Source of the DNA: an uncultured Desulfovibrio sp.
Lineage (GTDB): Bacteria > Desulfobacterota > Desulfovibrionia > Desulfovibrionales > Desulfovibrionaceae
DNA: 64,000 nucleotides
Assembly: GCA_900541395.1 (NCBI GenBank)
Contig: UQJT01000011.1
Span: 9,356 to 73,355 of the forward strand
Reading direction: 5' to 3'
Shown here piece after piece: positions 1 to 9,852 of this stretch. Below the pieces are notes generated by a model, which had not been told where the DNA came from, ran no database searches, and was given only the letters and a program-made list of their open reading frames with translations. The position numbers were made by a program, and so were the translations under genes. Every line of letters begins with the position of its first letter. Position 1 is the stretch's first letter.

Positions 1-452
1 CCGGCGCAGACCTCCACCAGCTCGCAATGATGACGCTGGTAATTGAGATAGTCCTCATAGGCCGTGTAGTCCGGATTTTTGAACAGAAGACGCGTGCCGT
101 CGGAAAAAATGGAAAACAGCCGGGTCAGGGCCAGACGGCCCCCGGAGGCGATGGATACGTTGTCGGCGGTGTACTTCGATCTCATTCCACGCCGAAAGCT
201 GCGGTTGTATAATTCGGCCACGGCCTCGCGGGCCTCCAGTGTGCCGCCTACCGGTCCATAGGCGTGGTCGCCCGGCTGGATGCGGAGCGAGGATACGCGC
301 TCGGGCGCGCCCTCAAGTTCGCCCACCTCGGGCTGCCCCTGCCCCAGATTGCACCAATCGGGATGACCGTTGTAGAAGCCCAACTTGGAGGCCTCGTGCA
401 CGACCCAAATGACGCCCATATACGGCACGGAACGGATCATAGGAAAATTCAT
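1..452 (-). CDS. PLP-dependent class I/II aminotransferase, N-terminal part (runs off the window)
   Basis: The frame begins at an ATG at 452, preceded by an AAGGAA ribosome binding site, and stays open to base 1, giving about 150 residues of a larger protein. The visible part reads like the amino half of a fold-type I aminotransferase: a short N-terminal segment, a 'NLGQGQPE' substrate-loop motif near residue 41, a glycine-rich 'GPVGGTLEARE' turn and a 'SIASGGRLALT' segment that matches the cofactor-phosphate-binding region. The catalytic lysine lies outside the window, so substrate cannot be judged. It is the last visible gene of the minus-strand catabolic arm, 270 bases after aspA, which makes an amino-acid substrate likely. 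Family assignment is good; the specific reaction is unknown. Confidence 0.75.
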   Translation of the reverse strand, partial: MNFPMIRSVPYMGVIWVVHEASKLGFYNGHPDWCNLGQGQPEVGELEGAPERVSSLRIQPGDHAYGPVGGTLEAREAVAELYNRSFRRGMRSKYTADNVSIASGGRLALTRLFSIFSDGTRLLFKNPDYTAYEDYLNYQRHHCELVEVCA

Positions 453-722
453 GGGGGATTTCCTTGTTAAATAAGACATGCGGGGCTTCCAGCCCGGCAA
501 AAGACAGTCCTCGGCCGCCGCCGACTACGCTTCGCGCGGCTGCGCCGCTCTCGACCGCGCTTCGCGAGACATTCGTCCACTCCTCATCGCTGTTTTCGGC
601 GCCCTCTGCGGGCCGCCCGGCAGGTCGGTTCTGCCGTACCGTCGCGCCGGTATCGCTTTCAACTCCGCCGGGCTTTTCTTCCGCTTTCTTCCGACCGGCG
701 TCGGTCTGAGCGGCCCGGCCCC

Positions 723-2132
723 TTACGTCAAAGGACCGGTCCGGCCCGGGCGCAGCATGTTGGCCGGGGCCAAAAGCTCATCCAGCCGTTCGCGGCTGAG
801 CAGGCGCTTTTCCAACACCAGATCATAGACGGATTTTTCGTTTTCCAGCGCCTCACGGGCCAGAGCGGCGGCGCGCTCGTAGCCCAGACCGGGCATAAGA
901 GCCGTAATGATGCCCACACTGTTCTGCACCATGCTCCGGCAACGTTCGGCATTGGCCGTAATACCCTTTACGCAGCGATCCTGCAGGGCGCGCACGCCCC
1001 GCCCCAGGCGCTCCAGACCGTTGAACAGGCAAAAAGCGATGACCGGCTCCATGACGTTCAGTTCCAGTTGTCCGGCTTCCGAGGCCAGGGTAACGGTCAT
1101 ATCCTTGCCGATGATATCGAAACAAATTTGGTTGACCATCTCGGGCATAACCGGATTGACCTTACCGGGCATGATGGACGAGCCCGGTTGGAGGCGGGGC
1201 AGGTTGATTTCGTTAAGGCCCGTGCGCGGCCCCGAGGACAACAGGCGCAAGTCGTTGCAAATTTTGGAAACCTTGGTGGCCGTGCGTTTGAGCACCCCGG
1301 ATACCTGCACGTACACGCCGGTATCCCAGGTGGCCTCCACCAGATTGACGGAACGCATGAGAGGCAAGCCCGTTTCCGCTCGCAAGGCCTCGGTGACCAG
1401 AGTCGCATAGCCCACCGGCGCACAGATGCCCGTGCCGATGGCTGTGGCCCCCATGTTGATTTCCAGCAGCAGACGGCGGGCCTGGCTCAGGCGACGCATG
1501 TCTTCGCCCAGGGTGGTGGCGTAGGCCGCGAACTCCATGCCCAGGGTCATGGGCACGGCGTCCTGCAACTGAGTACGCCCCATCTTGATCACGTCGGCGA
1601 ATTGCCGCCCTTTGTCTGCAAAACCCCGTTTCAGGTGCGTCAGGGCCTCCAGAAACACCCCGATCTTCTCGTGCAGAGCCAGGCGCAGGGCCGTGGGGTA
1701 CACATCGTTGGTGGACTGGGAACAATTCACGTGATTGTTGGGGTGGCAGTACTGATACTCGCCCTTTCCATGCCCCATGATTTCCAAGGCTCTGTTGGCA
1801 ATAACCTCATTGGCGTTCATGTTGGTGGAGGTACCCGCCCCGCCCTGGATGCAGTCCACAGGAAACTGATCATGCAGCCTTCCGGCCACGATTTCGTCAC
1901 AAGCCGCGCCTATGGCCCGGCCCACGTCCTCCGGCAACACCCCCAGGCGCATATTGGCCAGGGCGGCAGCCTTCTTTACCCGAGCCAGAGCCCGGATCAG
2001 TTCGGGCACCGAGCCTATGGCCTGGCCCGTTACGTTGAAATTATCCAACGCCCGGCAGGTCTGAATACCGTAATACGCGTCCGCCGGTATCTCCCGTTCG
2101 CCCAAAAAATCATGCTCCCGCCGCGTATCCAT
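723..2132 (-). CDS. aspA: Aspartate ammonia-lyase (aspartase)
   Basis: 469 residues, the usual length for aspartase. The enzyme deaminates L-aspartate reversibly to fumarate and ammonia in the cytoplasm. The fumarase/aspartase superfamily signature GSSIMPGKVNP is at residues 317-327, with the catalytic serine in the flexible loop, and the substrate-binding TSTNMNANE segment is at 101-109. Fumarase C shares the fold, but the overall sequence (start DTRREHDFLGEREIPADAYYG-like, aspartase-type signature) favours aspartase. The ATG at 2132 follows an AAGGGAG site; the open frame extends much further upstream but that part lies over the preceding gene and has no homology. It lies 52 bases after the ferredoxin-nitroreductase gene. 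Fumarate produced here could feed fumarate respiration. Confidence 0.9.
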   Translation of the reverse strand: MDTRREHDFLGEREIPADAYYGIQTCRALDNFNVTGQAIGSVPELIRALARVKKAAALANMRLGVLPEDVGRAIGAACDEIVAGRLHDQFPVDCIQGGAGTSTNMNANEVIANRALEIMGHGKGEYQYCHPNNHVNCSQSTNDVYPTALRLALHEKIGVFLEALTHLKRGFADKGRQFADVIKMGRTQLQDAVPMTLGMEFAAYATTLGEDMRRLSQARRLLLEINMGATAIGTGICAPVGYATLVTEALRAETGLPLMRSVNLVEATWDTGVYVQVSGVLKRTATKVSKICNDLRLLSSGPRTGLNEINLPRLQPGSSIMPGKVNPVMPEMVNQICFDIIGKDMTVTLASEAGQLELNVMEPVIAFCLFNGLERLGRGVRALQDRCVKGITANAERCRSMVQNSVGIITALMPGLGYERAAALAREALENEKSVYDLVLEKRLLSRERLDELLAPANMLRPGRTGPLT

Positions 2133-2184
2133 GCCATGCTCCCTTGTCGGAAAACCGGAAAGGCTCTCCCCATGAGCGTTCCCT

Positions 2185-2988
2185 TTACAGCCACTCCACC
2201 CTGGCGGCCAGACGGGCGGGAGGACGCCGATAACGGTAACGTGGATAACCGACCATGAGACCGCCGTACACGGCCCGATCGTCGGGCAAGCCCAGCCAGG
2301 CCAGAAGGTCGGGACGCTCCAGGGCGGCACGCCCGGCCAGCCCGGACCAGCAGGCCCCCAGCCCCTCGGCCGCCAGCAAAAGTTCCACATAGGTCAGGGC
2401 CACGCCGCAATCCTGACCGCTCATGGCGAAATCCCGGCGGGAGTGCACCAGAAGAGCGCAGGGCGCGTCGCGCAGCATGGTGTCCACGCCGCGGCGGTAT
2501 TCTTCGGCCACGGCGGCATACAGGGGCGATCCCTCAGCCCAGGCGGCAATGCTGTCCGCCAGGCGACGCAGGGCGGCCCGGTCCTGAACGACAATCCAGC
2601 CCAAATCCTGCCGATTGCTGGCCGTGGGCGCATAGCGCGCAGCGTCCAACACCCCCTCCAGCACCTCGCGCGGCACGGGATCGGGTTTGAACTCGCGCAC
2701 GGACCGCCGCATTCGCAAAAACGCGTTCAGACGAGCGGGCTCCAGACGCCATGCGCTCCAGGCGGCGTCATCGGCCGGAGTATCGCCCTGACCTTCCCGC
2801 TCCACCGATACGGCCCGCCGGGGACAGACGGCCGCACAGTGACCACAGCCGTTGCAGGGCCGCGACAGCCCCGGATTAAGCACCGCTTTGCCGGAGTCCA
2901 TGACAATGCTCCCGGTGGGGCACACCGCCACGCACAGGCCGTCCCCGCAACACAGGGCCGGATCAATACAGGGCCGGATTATAGCCAT
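2185..2988 (-). CDS. Ferredoxin-nitroreductase fusion protein
   Basis: 267 residues. The first 60 form a two-cluster bacterial ferredoxin domain: the first motif is C13-x2-D16-x2-C19-x3-C23-P, with aspartate in place of the second cysteine, and the second is a complete C45-x2-C48-x2-C51-x3-C55-P. The rest (about 85-267) is an FMN-dependent nitroreductase domain, with the typical 'RRSVREF' start and 'YAPTASNRQ' FMN-binding segment. Such fusions are predicted to move electrons from ferredoxin or a similar donor to a small organic acceptor through FMN; the acceptor is not known. The start is ATG 2988 with an AGAGGAAG site. The gene sits between an AroM pair and aspA, so a reductive step in the same pathway is a reasonable inference. 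Confidence 0.85.
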   Translation of the reverse strand: MAIIRPCIDPALCCGDGLCVAVCPTGSIVMDSGKAVLNPGLSRPCNGCGHCAAVCPRRAVSVEREGQGDTPADDAAWSAWRLEPARLNAFLRMRRSVREFKPDPVPREVLEGVLDAARYAPTASNRQDLGWIVVQDRAALRRLADSIAAWAEGSPLYAAVAEEYRRGVDTMLRDAPCALLVHSRRDFAMSGQDCGVALTYVELLLAAEGLGACWSGLAGRAALERPDLLAWLGLPDDRAVYGGLMVGYPRYRYRRPPARLAARVEWL

Positions 2989-3022
2989 ATGCTTTTCTTC
3001 CTCTGAAAACCGTAAAAGGGAC

Positions 3023-3709
3023 CTATGCACCAAGCAATTCCGAAGCGGTACGGGCCAGCACCCCGGTGGCCTGAAGCACGGGACGGCCGCAGACCGCCCG
3101 AATCAGGCGCTTGTGTTCCGTCGTAAAACCCATGCAGTGCGTCACCACAAAATCCACGTCGCGCAATCCTTCCGCCGCGCGGGCCACAGCTTCGGCCGGC
3201 CCATAGGGCGAGGCCGAGGCCGTACGAATGCCTTTCAGGGGCAGGTCGGCATAATGAGCGGCCACGGCGGCTTCCTGCGCGGGCAGGGGGACCATCAGGC
3301 CCATGACGCGGTCCGGTCGGGCCAAAGCGGCTATCCAGTGATCCACCACGCGCCCCGCTTCCAACACAAATAAACCGGGAGGAAAACGCAGCCCCTCGAA
3401 TACGCTGGTGCACAGCAACACAGCCACTTCGGCTCCCCGCTCCTTCACCCGGTGGAAGCGAGACTCCAACAAGGGCGGCAGACGATGCTTATCCAAACAA
3501 CACTGAGTGCCGTCGGCCAGGCGGGACACCAGGGGAAACGGATCATCCCGGCCGGGGGCCAGCGCGGCGACGGATGCGGCGTCCAGCCCGTCCAGCACGC
3601 CTTCCTCCAACAACTCCACATCGTCGCCGAGCACGGAGCGCATGGTGGACGTGACATCCACGCGCGGCGTCTGGCCTATGGCCACCAAACCGAGTTTGGG
3701 CGCGGCCAT
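3023..3709 (-). CDS. AroM family protein (second copy)
   Basis: 228 residues, matching the AroM family, whose biochemical role is not established. The fold is thought to resemble aspartate/glutamate racemases. Two cysteines sit in the equivalent strand ends: 'VLLCTS' at C100 and 'THCMGF' at C192; both also occur in the neighbouring paralogue. The stop of the upstream AroM gene overlaps a tandem ATG pair here (TGATGATG); I take the second ATG (3709), which stands 7 bases from a GGGAG site, but 3712 is nearly as good. The overlap indicates translational coupling with the first copy. The two copies are clearly diverged and may form a heteromer or act on related substrates. Confidence 0.75.
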   Translation of the reverse strand: MAAPKLGLVAIGQTPRVDVTSTMRSVLGDDVELLEEGVLDGLDAASVAALAPGRDDPFPLVSRLADGTQCCLDKHRLPPLLESRFHRVKERGAEVAVLLCTSVFEGLRFPPGLFVLEAGRVVDHWIAALARPDRVMGLMVPLPAQEAAVAAHYADLPLKGIRTASASPYGPAEAVARAAEGLRDVDFVVTHCMGFTTEHKRLIRAVCGRPVLQATGVLARTASELLGA

Positions 3710-3711
3710 CA

Positions 3712-4389
3712 TCAAGCTCCCGCCACTTCGGCGGCCAGCCGGGCCATAAGCGCGTTGGCCTGCAATGTGGGACGGCCGCAAGCCTCGCGCACCACCCGCT
3801 TATGGTCGCCGTTGTATCCCATGCAGTGCAACACCACCACATCCCGATCCCGAAAGGCCGCGGCCGCCGCACGCACGTCGTCCAGGGAACCATAGGGATT
3901 GGCGTGGGCGGTAACCACGTCGAAGCCCATATCGCGGAATTTGCCGCCGGAAAAAGCCTCCTGTTCGGGCAGGGGAACCAGCACGCCCACCTTGCCCCCG
4001 ACCGGACACGCGGCCCGCACGCCGTTGTCGACAACCTGCTGGCCACGCAGCAGAAGCAGCCCCTCCGGCACCGCGAAGGGCGGAAAAGTGCCGGTGCACA
4101 TCAGTGCCGCCACCTTCACCGAGGCGTCGCGCAGTTCGGTCAGGCAGCGCTCGATACGGGGAACGAGGGCTGGTTTGCTCACCACCACATGACTGCCGTC
4201 GTCCAACCGGGTCACCACAGGGTGTTCGCCGGGCACGGGCGCCATACGGGCCAGCTCGGCCGGGCTCAGCCCGTCCAAAGCGCCCTTGGCCGCCACCTCC
4301 ACGCCGGGACCGAGCAAGGCCCTGACCACGGGCAACACGTCGTCGCGGCCGGACTGGCCCACCAAGACAAAACCGATTGTTCCGGACAT
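3712..4389 (-). CDS. AroM family protein (first copy)
   Basis: 225 residues. AroM-type protein with an N-terminal 'GFVLVGQSGRDDV' strand-loop, cysteines at C98 ('ALMCTG') and C189 ('LHCMGY'), and a C-terminal 'GRPTLQANALMARLAAEV' helix typical of the family. The E. coli AroM that gave the family its name sits by the shikimate-kinase gene, but its function is unknown. ATG 4389 is preceded by GGGAGG at good spacing. It follows the ABC permease genes after 87 bases that contain a parS-like palindrome, and overlaps the second AroM copy. The context (DUF917 proteins, aspartase, racemase) suggests a role with chiral or cyclised amino-acid derivatives, which is inference. Confidence 0.75.
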   Translation of the reverse strand: MSGTIGFVLVGQSGRDDVLPVVRALLGPGVEVAAKGALDGLSPAELARMAPVPGEHPVVTRLDDGSHVVVSKPALVPRIERCLTELRDASVKVAALMCTGTFPPFAVPEGLLLLRGQQVVDNGVRAACPVGGKVGVLVPLPEQEAFSGGKFRDMGFDVVTAHANPYGSLDDVRAAAAAFRDRDVVVLHCMGYNGDHKRVVREACGRPTLQANALMARLAAEVAGA

Positions 4390-4445
4390 GATTGACCTCC
4401 CGGGCAAAATCGTTCCGGGCCGCCGCCCCGCCGGAGAGACGGCCC

Positions 4446-4461
4446 TGTTCCACGTGAAACC
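4446..4461. promoter_or_regulatory. parS-like centromere site (candidate ParB-binding palindrome)
   Basis: The 16 bases TGTTCCACGTGAAACC match the widely conserved parS consensus TGTTTCACGTGAAACA at 14 of 16 positions, including the complete CACGTG core. It lies in the short gap between the permease and AroM genes, about 42 kb from dnaA. parS sites typically cluster near the origin, so the position fits. No parA or parB gene is in the window, and only this one good match was found by eye. Confidence 0.5.
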
Positions 4462-4476
4462 GTCCGGGCGGCCGGT

Positions 4477-5283
4477 TTATTGCCCCCCGTAGATGGACTT
4501 GAGCCCCACAAAGCGCTGCATGAGAAACATCAGTATATAGGCCAAGGCGATATTCAGGGTCGAAATGGCCGCCGCCGTGGGGTCGAACTCAAAGCGCAAG
4601 TAGTCGAATATCTGCACCGGCAATGTGGAATAGCCGGGCCCGGTGAGCATCAGAGACAGAGGGAACTGGTCGAAGGAGCTGATGAAGGCAAAAATGCCCC
4701 CGCCTATAACCCCGCTTTTGATATGGGGCAGGGTGATAAGGAAAAAAGTCTTGAGTCTGGTGGCGCCAAGGCTGCGGGCTACTTCCTCGATGGAATAGTC
4801 GAAGTTGTAGAGCACGCTGCTCACGACCAGAAAGACATAAGGGGTGGTGATCAGGGTGTGGGCCGCGTACAGGCCGAAAAAGCTCTTGTTGCCCGCTCCT
4901 ATGGTGTAGAAGTAGAGCATGACCGCCAAACCGGTAAGAATGGAAGGCAGCATAAGAGGCGACAGGATGACGGGACGCAGCACGTTGCCCAGCTTGCCCG
5001 CGTAGCGCACCACATACAGGGCCGCGCCCAGGCCCAACAGAGAGGACGTCACGGACGAAGCCAGAGCCAGCTTGAGGCTGAATATGAAGGAGTCGATCAT
5101 CTGGCTGTTGTTCATCAGCTTATGGAACCAGCGCAACGACAGTCCCTCGGGCGGAAAATGCAGATATTCCCCGCTGTTGAACGCGGCCAGCAGGACCACG
5201 ATGGTGGGCAGGACCAAAAAGACGTATACAGCGCCGACCACCACGGACAGGAAACGATCGGCCCAGGTTTTCCGTTGGTTCAT
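4477..5283 (-). CDS. ABC transporter permease, PotC-like (polyamine/organic-acid type)
   Basis: 268 residues with about six hydrophobic segments; an inner-membrane permease subunit of the spermidine/putrescine-type importer family. The cytoplasmic EAA-type coupling loop is visible as 'EEVARSLGATRLKTFFLITLP' shortened around residues 165-185, which docks on the ATPase. The start codon overlaps the stop of the preceding permease gene by four bases (ATGA), so the two are co-translated. With the ATPase and the periplasmic binding protein upstream it completes an importer whose substrate cannot be read from sequence; the pathway genes around it suggest an amino-acid derivative rather than a polyamine. 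Confidence 0.88.
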   Translation of the reverse strand: MNQRKTWADRFLSVVVGAVYVFLVLPTIVVLLAAFNSGEYLHFPPEGLSLRWFHKLMNNSQMIDSFIFSLKLALASSVTSSLLGLGAALYVVRYAGKLGNVLRPVILSPLMLPSILTGLAVMLYFYTIGAGNKSFFGLYAAHTLITTPYVFLVVSSVLYNFDYSIEEVARSLGATRLKTFFLITLPHIKSGVIGGGIFAFISSFDQFPLSLMLTGPGYSTLPVQIFDYLRFEFDPTAAAISTLNIALAYILMFLMQRFVGLKSIYGGQ

Positions 5284-6146
5284 TTCAACCCCCGCATGGC
5301 GTTGGTCATAAGCTTGATATACAGCGTGAGCAAAGTGACCACCACGACGAACATGATGACGGCCATAGATGCCCCGCCGGGCCAGTCGAAGGCTTCCAGA
5401 GTATTCTGGACGATAAGCAGCGGCGTGGTGACGATACGGTTGCCGCCGAGCAGAATGGGAATGGCATAGGAACTGATGGTGAGCACGAAGACCATGATGG
5501 AGCCGGACAGGATGCCCGGCAAAGACATGGGCAGGGTAATTTTGCGAAAGGCCGTGAAACGACTGGCGCCCAAACTGCGGGCCGTGTAGTCCAGCTCCGG
5601 GTTGACGGCCTGAATGGAGCCGGTAAGGGAGATGACCATGTAGGGCAGATAAACCTGAATCATGCCGATCATGGTGCCCAGCCGGTTGTACATGAGCGGC
5701 AGGGGCGCATCAATGAGCCCCAGAGACAAAAGGCCGTCGTTGATCAACCCTTTGTCGGCCAGCAGAACCATCCAGCCGTAACAGCGGATAACCACGCCCA
5801 CCAGCAGGGGCGAAATGACCAGCGTATACCAGAACCCCTTGTGGCGCGAGTTGCCGCGCGCCAGCCGGTAAGCCACGGGATAGGCCAACAGCAGGCAGAT
5901 GACCACGGTCAGCACGCCCTGGGCCACGGTTTCAAACATGATCTCCCAATAAAAGGGATCAGTCAGGTTAAAGATATAATTTTCCAGCGTGAAGCCGGGC
6001 AGGTAGGGCCCCGTGCTGCTGGTGGGCTTGAAGCTCATATAGGCCAGCAGCAGATAGGGCAGGATAAAAAAGCCGATGATCCACAGGGCGGCCGGGGCCA
6101 GAAGAAGCGACCGGGTAAGGCCCTGTTGCGTTTTGGTAACGGCCAT
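5280..6146 (-). CDS. ABC transporter permease, PotB-like (polyamine/organic-acid type)
   Basis: 288 residues, about six membrane segments, first permease of the importer. It carries the EAA-type loop 'ARSLGASRFTAFRKITLP' in the last third, the contact site for the ATPase. ATG 6146 has a strong AGGAGG site. The gene follows the ATPase gene after about 180 non-coding bases and overlaps the second permease. PotB and PotC homologues normally form a heterodimeric channel; the pair here agrees with that. Confidence 0.88.
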   Translation of the reverse strand: MAVTKTQQGLTRSLLLAPAALWIIGFFILPYLLLAYMSFKPTSSTGPYLPGFTLENYIFNLTDPFYWEIMFETVAQGVLTVVICLLLAYPVAYRLARGNSRHKGFWYTLVISPLLVGVVIRCYGWMVLLADKGLINDGLLSLGLIDAPLPLMYNRLGTMIGMIQVYLPYMVISLTGSIQAVNPELDYTARSLGASRFTAFRKITLPMSLPGILSGSIMVFVLTISSYAIPILLGGNRIVTTPLLIVQNTLEAFDWPGGASMAVIMFVVVVTLLTLYIKLMTNAMRGLK

Positions 6147-6328
6147 GTTTGAGGCCTCCTAGGGCAGTGTCGTTCTGAAAGTATAGCCGGGTACGATTAC
6201 ATACGCTGTCGTTCAGGTTCCCCATCTCCGCCGCCGTCCCGCGTCGCATGAGGGTTGCGGCTGCTCCGGGCGGGGCGATGACGCGTCGCTTCGCTCGGCT
6301 TCGCGAGCATACGCAACGGGAACAGACT

Positions 6329-7405
<1,077 letters not shown>

Positions 7406-7546
7406 GTCCGCACGTTCCTCCAGCTTGGGGCCCGCGCGGCCTGGGCCGACGGGCGTTTTCCGGGATGCAAGCCCAGCGGACGGCGGAAGCGCGCTTCCCG
7501 TCCCTTGTGGCATACGGATGTCCGCATGGGGGAGAGCCCCGCCCCG

Positions 7547-8674
7547 TCAGGGCGCGACCCGCTCCATGGGCACATAGTCGATGTCGAACCCGTAATGACG
7601 GGGGGCCATGAAGGCCAGAGCGTCCGGCTCGCGATGCCGGGCCCGGGAGGGCACGCCTATAAGGGTGACGCGCTGTCCTTCCGCCAGTTCCTGGGTCATG
7701 ACCGGCAACCCCGTGTCGGTCAAAATCTGTCCCACCCGGTCCGGCGTGGTGACGTGGGGCCTGCCGTCGAACCAGGTCACGTGGTTCTCGTTTTTGAACC
7801 ACACCTTGTAACGGTGTCCGGCAAATTCCCCTTCTCCTTCAAACTCATGGGTGCCCACGTAGTAACCGTCGGGCACGCTCCATTCCTTGCGGGCCAAGAC
7901 CCCCCGGAACAGCACGCGACCGCCCAGACGCTCCAGAACAACCGGGGTCACGTCGCGCCCCGCTTCGCGGGCCAACCTCATGGCGCGGCCCAGTTCAAAA
8001 CTTTCCGTCAGGGTTCCGGCAAAAATGTGTTTTTTCATCTCCCGGCCGGGGATGAGAAAATAAGCCACGGCCGTGTTGCCGAAAGCGCCCGTGGCCAGCA
8101 TTTTGCCCAGACGTTCGCCCAGGGCGTTGTTCACGGCCTCGTATATCACGCATTTGTTCCCCCACTTGTCGGCGGAGGCCATAGGCGTCAGGGGGACGCC
8201 CGCGATGGACGGCATGCCTTGCCGCGTTTCGGGTTTGGCTTTACCGGTGTAATCGCCGTCCAGAGGCGTCAACCCGAGGGACAACGCCACGGACAGAGGG
8301 CCGGGACTGTTGGCGCCGCCCAGTTCGGACGGCACGATGCCGCTGACGACGCGGCCGGTGACTTTTTCGAGAAACTTGAGAGCTTCGGCCAGGTTGTTGT
8401 CGTATTTCCATTCCACCAGGCCCAGGCGTTTCTTCTGTTCTTCCTGTTCGGGCGTCAGCGGAGCGCGATTGCCCATGAAACTGACGGTCACCACCCAGGC
8501 GTCGTCGGGAAAATCGGCCGGGTTCTGACAACGCACAGGCCCATATTCAGCCAATGCCTTTTTGAGCAGGCGCGTTCCCTCGGCCACGGGTCCGCCGCCC
8601 CCTATCCCCTGGAAGCAGGCGCCCCAGGCAAGGTCTTCCACATCCTGTTCCGTGCTCAATACCAAATCGGCCAC
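7547..8674 (-). CDS. DUF917 family protein (S-methyl-thiohydantoin desulfurase-like), copy B
   Basis: 375 residues and clearly a paralogue of the protein encoded at 9853-10974, with roughly half the residues identical by eye, including the N-terminal 'TEQDVEDL.WGA', the 'VSFMGNRAPL' segment, 'ELGGAN' and the C-terminal 'PRHYGFDIDYVPM'. DUF917 proteins include a described S-methyl-thiohydantoin desulfurase and are often found near hydantoin-metabolising genes. The GTG at 8674 follows AAGGGGA at six bases, and family similarity starts there; an upstream in-frame ATG lies inside the binding-protein gene. Position between the binding protein and the ATPase ties it to the imported substrate. The exact reaction is inferred, not shown. 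Confidence 0.8.
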   Translation of the reverse strand: MADLVLSTEQDVEDLAWGACFQGIGGGGPVAEGTRLLKKALAEYGPVRCQNPADFPDDAWVVTVSFMGNRAPLTPEQEEQKKRLGLVEWKYDNNLAEALKFLEKVTGRVVSGIVPSELGGANSPGPLSVALSLGLTPLDGDYTGKAKPETRQGMPSIAGVPLTPMASADKWGNKCVIYEAVNNALGERLGKMLATGAFGNTAVAYFLIPGREMKKHIFAGTLTESFELGRAMRLAREAGRDVTPVVLERLGGRVLFRGVLARKEWSVPDGYYVGTHEFEGEGEFAGHRYKVWFKNENHVTWFDGRPHVTTPDRVGQILTDTGLPVMTQELAEGQRVTLIGVPSRARHREPDALAFMAPRHYGFDIDYVPMERVAP

Positions 8675-8748
8675 GATATTCCCCTTATTGCAACCTGAAG
8701 TCCGCCGGGGGAGCCCGGCTCCCCCGGCTTGAACCGGCTGACCGCTTG

Positions 8749-9789
8749 TCAGCGATTGATTTTCTGGTTCCACACGCGGATCAGACGGGCCTTGGCGTCG
8801 TTAAAGGCGTTCCAATCCCAGGAAGCGATGCGGGACACGGCCTCCGGACCGAGCACTTCGGTCTTCAGCTCATCCGGCACCGTGCCGCCCTTGATGGCCG
8901 GAGTGGTGAAGAAGCGCTTGGTGAACTTTTCCTGCACTTCGGGGGTCAGGATATAGTCAATCCACTTGGCGGCCAGGTCGGGATACTTGCTGGCCTTGTG
9001 AATACTGAACACCTGTTCGAACATGACCATGTGCTCCTCAGGCTCCACCCAGCCCAGGGGCAGCCCCTGCTGACGCAGCCGGGCCACGGCGGGCATGTCG
9101 ATGACGCCCACGGAAATCTCGCCCAGAGACAACAACTTTTCCATATCGCCGGAAAAGTCGGTCTGCTTGAAAGGCTTGAGTTCGGCAATCTTGTCGATGG
9201 CCTCGTCATACTTGTGCTCATCGCCGAACCACACCTTGCCCACGCTGAGCACGGTCATAGCGCCCAGGGAATTGGTCAGGGTGTACAGACCGACCTGCCC
9301 CTTGTATTCGGGGTTCCACAAATCTTTCCAGGATTTTGGAGGATTGGGCAAAAGATCGGTGCGGTACCCCAGCCCGGCGGGCTGGATGACGCCGATAACG
9401 CCCAGAACGTCGCCGTTGGTCGGGTCCTTGACCTGCATCATGGCGTTGTCAAGGTTGGGAATCATGGCCGGGGTCAGCGGCAGCATATATCCTTCGCGCC
9501 GCATCTGGGCCGACCAGATTTCGTTGAACATAAGCACGTCATAGGGGGCCTTGTCCTTGCCGCTGGCCCGCATCTCGGCCATCCAATCCTTGGCCAGGCC
9601 GATGGCCAGCACGATATCCACATCGTTGGCCTTGCTGAACTCAGGGATCAACTCGGTTTCAAAAAAGTTCTGATAGGCTCCGCCGAAGCACATGACCACC
9701 AGCTTGGGCCGTTCTGCGGCCACGGCGGGCGCGGAAACCGTCGTCAGCAGGCCGAGCGCCAGCATCAGGGAAACGAGACATTTACGCAT
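8749..9789 (-). CDS. Periplasmic substrate-binding protein of the ABC importer (PotD/Fbp-like)
   Basis: 346 residues with a clear Sec signal peptide: basic MRK, hydrophobic LVSLMLALGLLTTVSA and a likely cut after 'AVAA' near residue 25. The mature part has the two-lobed extracellular solute-binding fold of the polyamine/iron/thiamine group, with the 'CFGGAYQNFFETELIPEF' start typical for those that bind small organic ligands. GGAGAG precedes the ATG. It lies between two DUF917 genes and upstream of the ATPase, an unusual interleaving that argues the enzymes act on what this protein captures. Confidence 0.88.
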   Translation of the reverse strand: MRKCLVSLMLALGLLTTVSAPAVAAERPKLVVMCFGGAYQNFFETELIPEFSKANDVDIVLAIGLAKDWMAEMRASGKDKAPYDVLMFNEIWSAQMRREGYMLPLTPAMIPNLDNAMMQVKDPTNGDVLGVIGVIQPAGLGYRTDLLPNPPKSWKDLWNPEYKGQVGLYTLTNSLGAMTVLSVGKVWFGDEHKYDEAIDKIAELKPFKQTDFSGDMEKLLSLGEISVGVIDMPAVARLRQQGLPLGWVEPEEHMVMFEQVFSIHKASKYPDLAAKWIDYILTPEVQEKFTKRFFTTPAIKGGTVPDELKTEVLGPEAVSRIASWDWNAFNDAKARLIRVWNQKINR

Positions 9790-9852
9790 GGGCTCTCTCC
9801 AGTGCTTGCCCGGCCCGCGGCGGACCGGGCGTTGGGAAGGGAAGCGCCGTGT

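Noticed and set aside
453..722. Possible gene between the partial aminotransferase and aspA
   Set aside because: Only low-complexity GC-rich frames without start signals; treated as non-coding.
7741..7775. Second parS-like CACGTG site at about 7766
   Set aside because: Core only; flanks match the consensus poorly and it is inside a DUF917 coding sequence.
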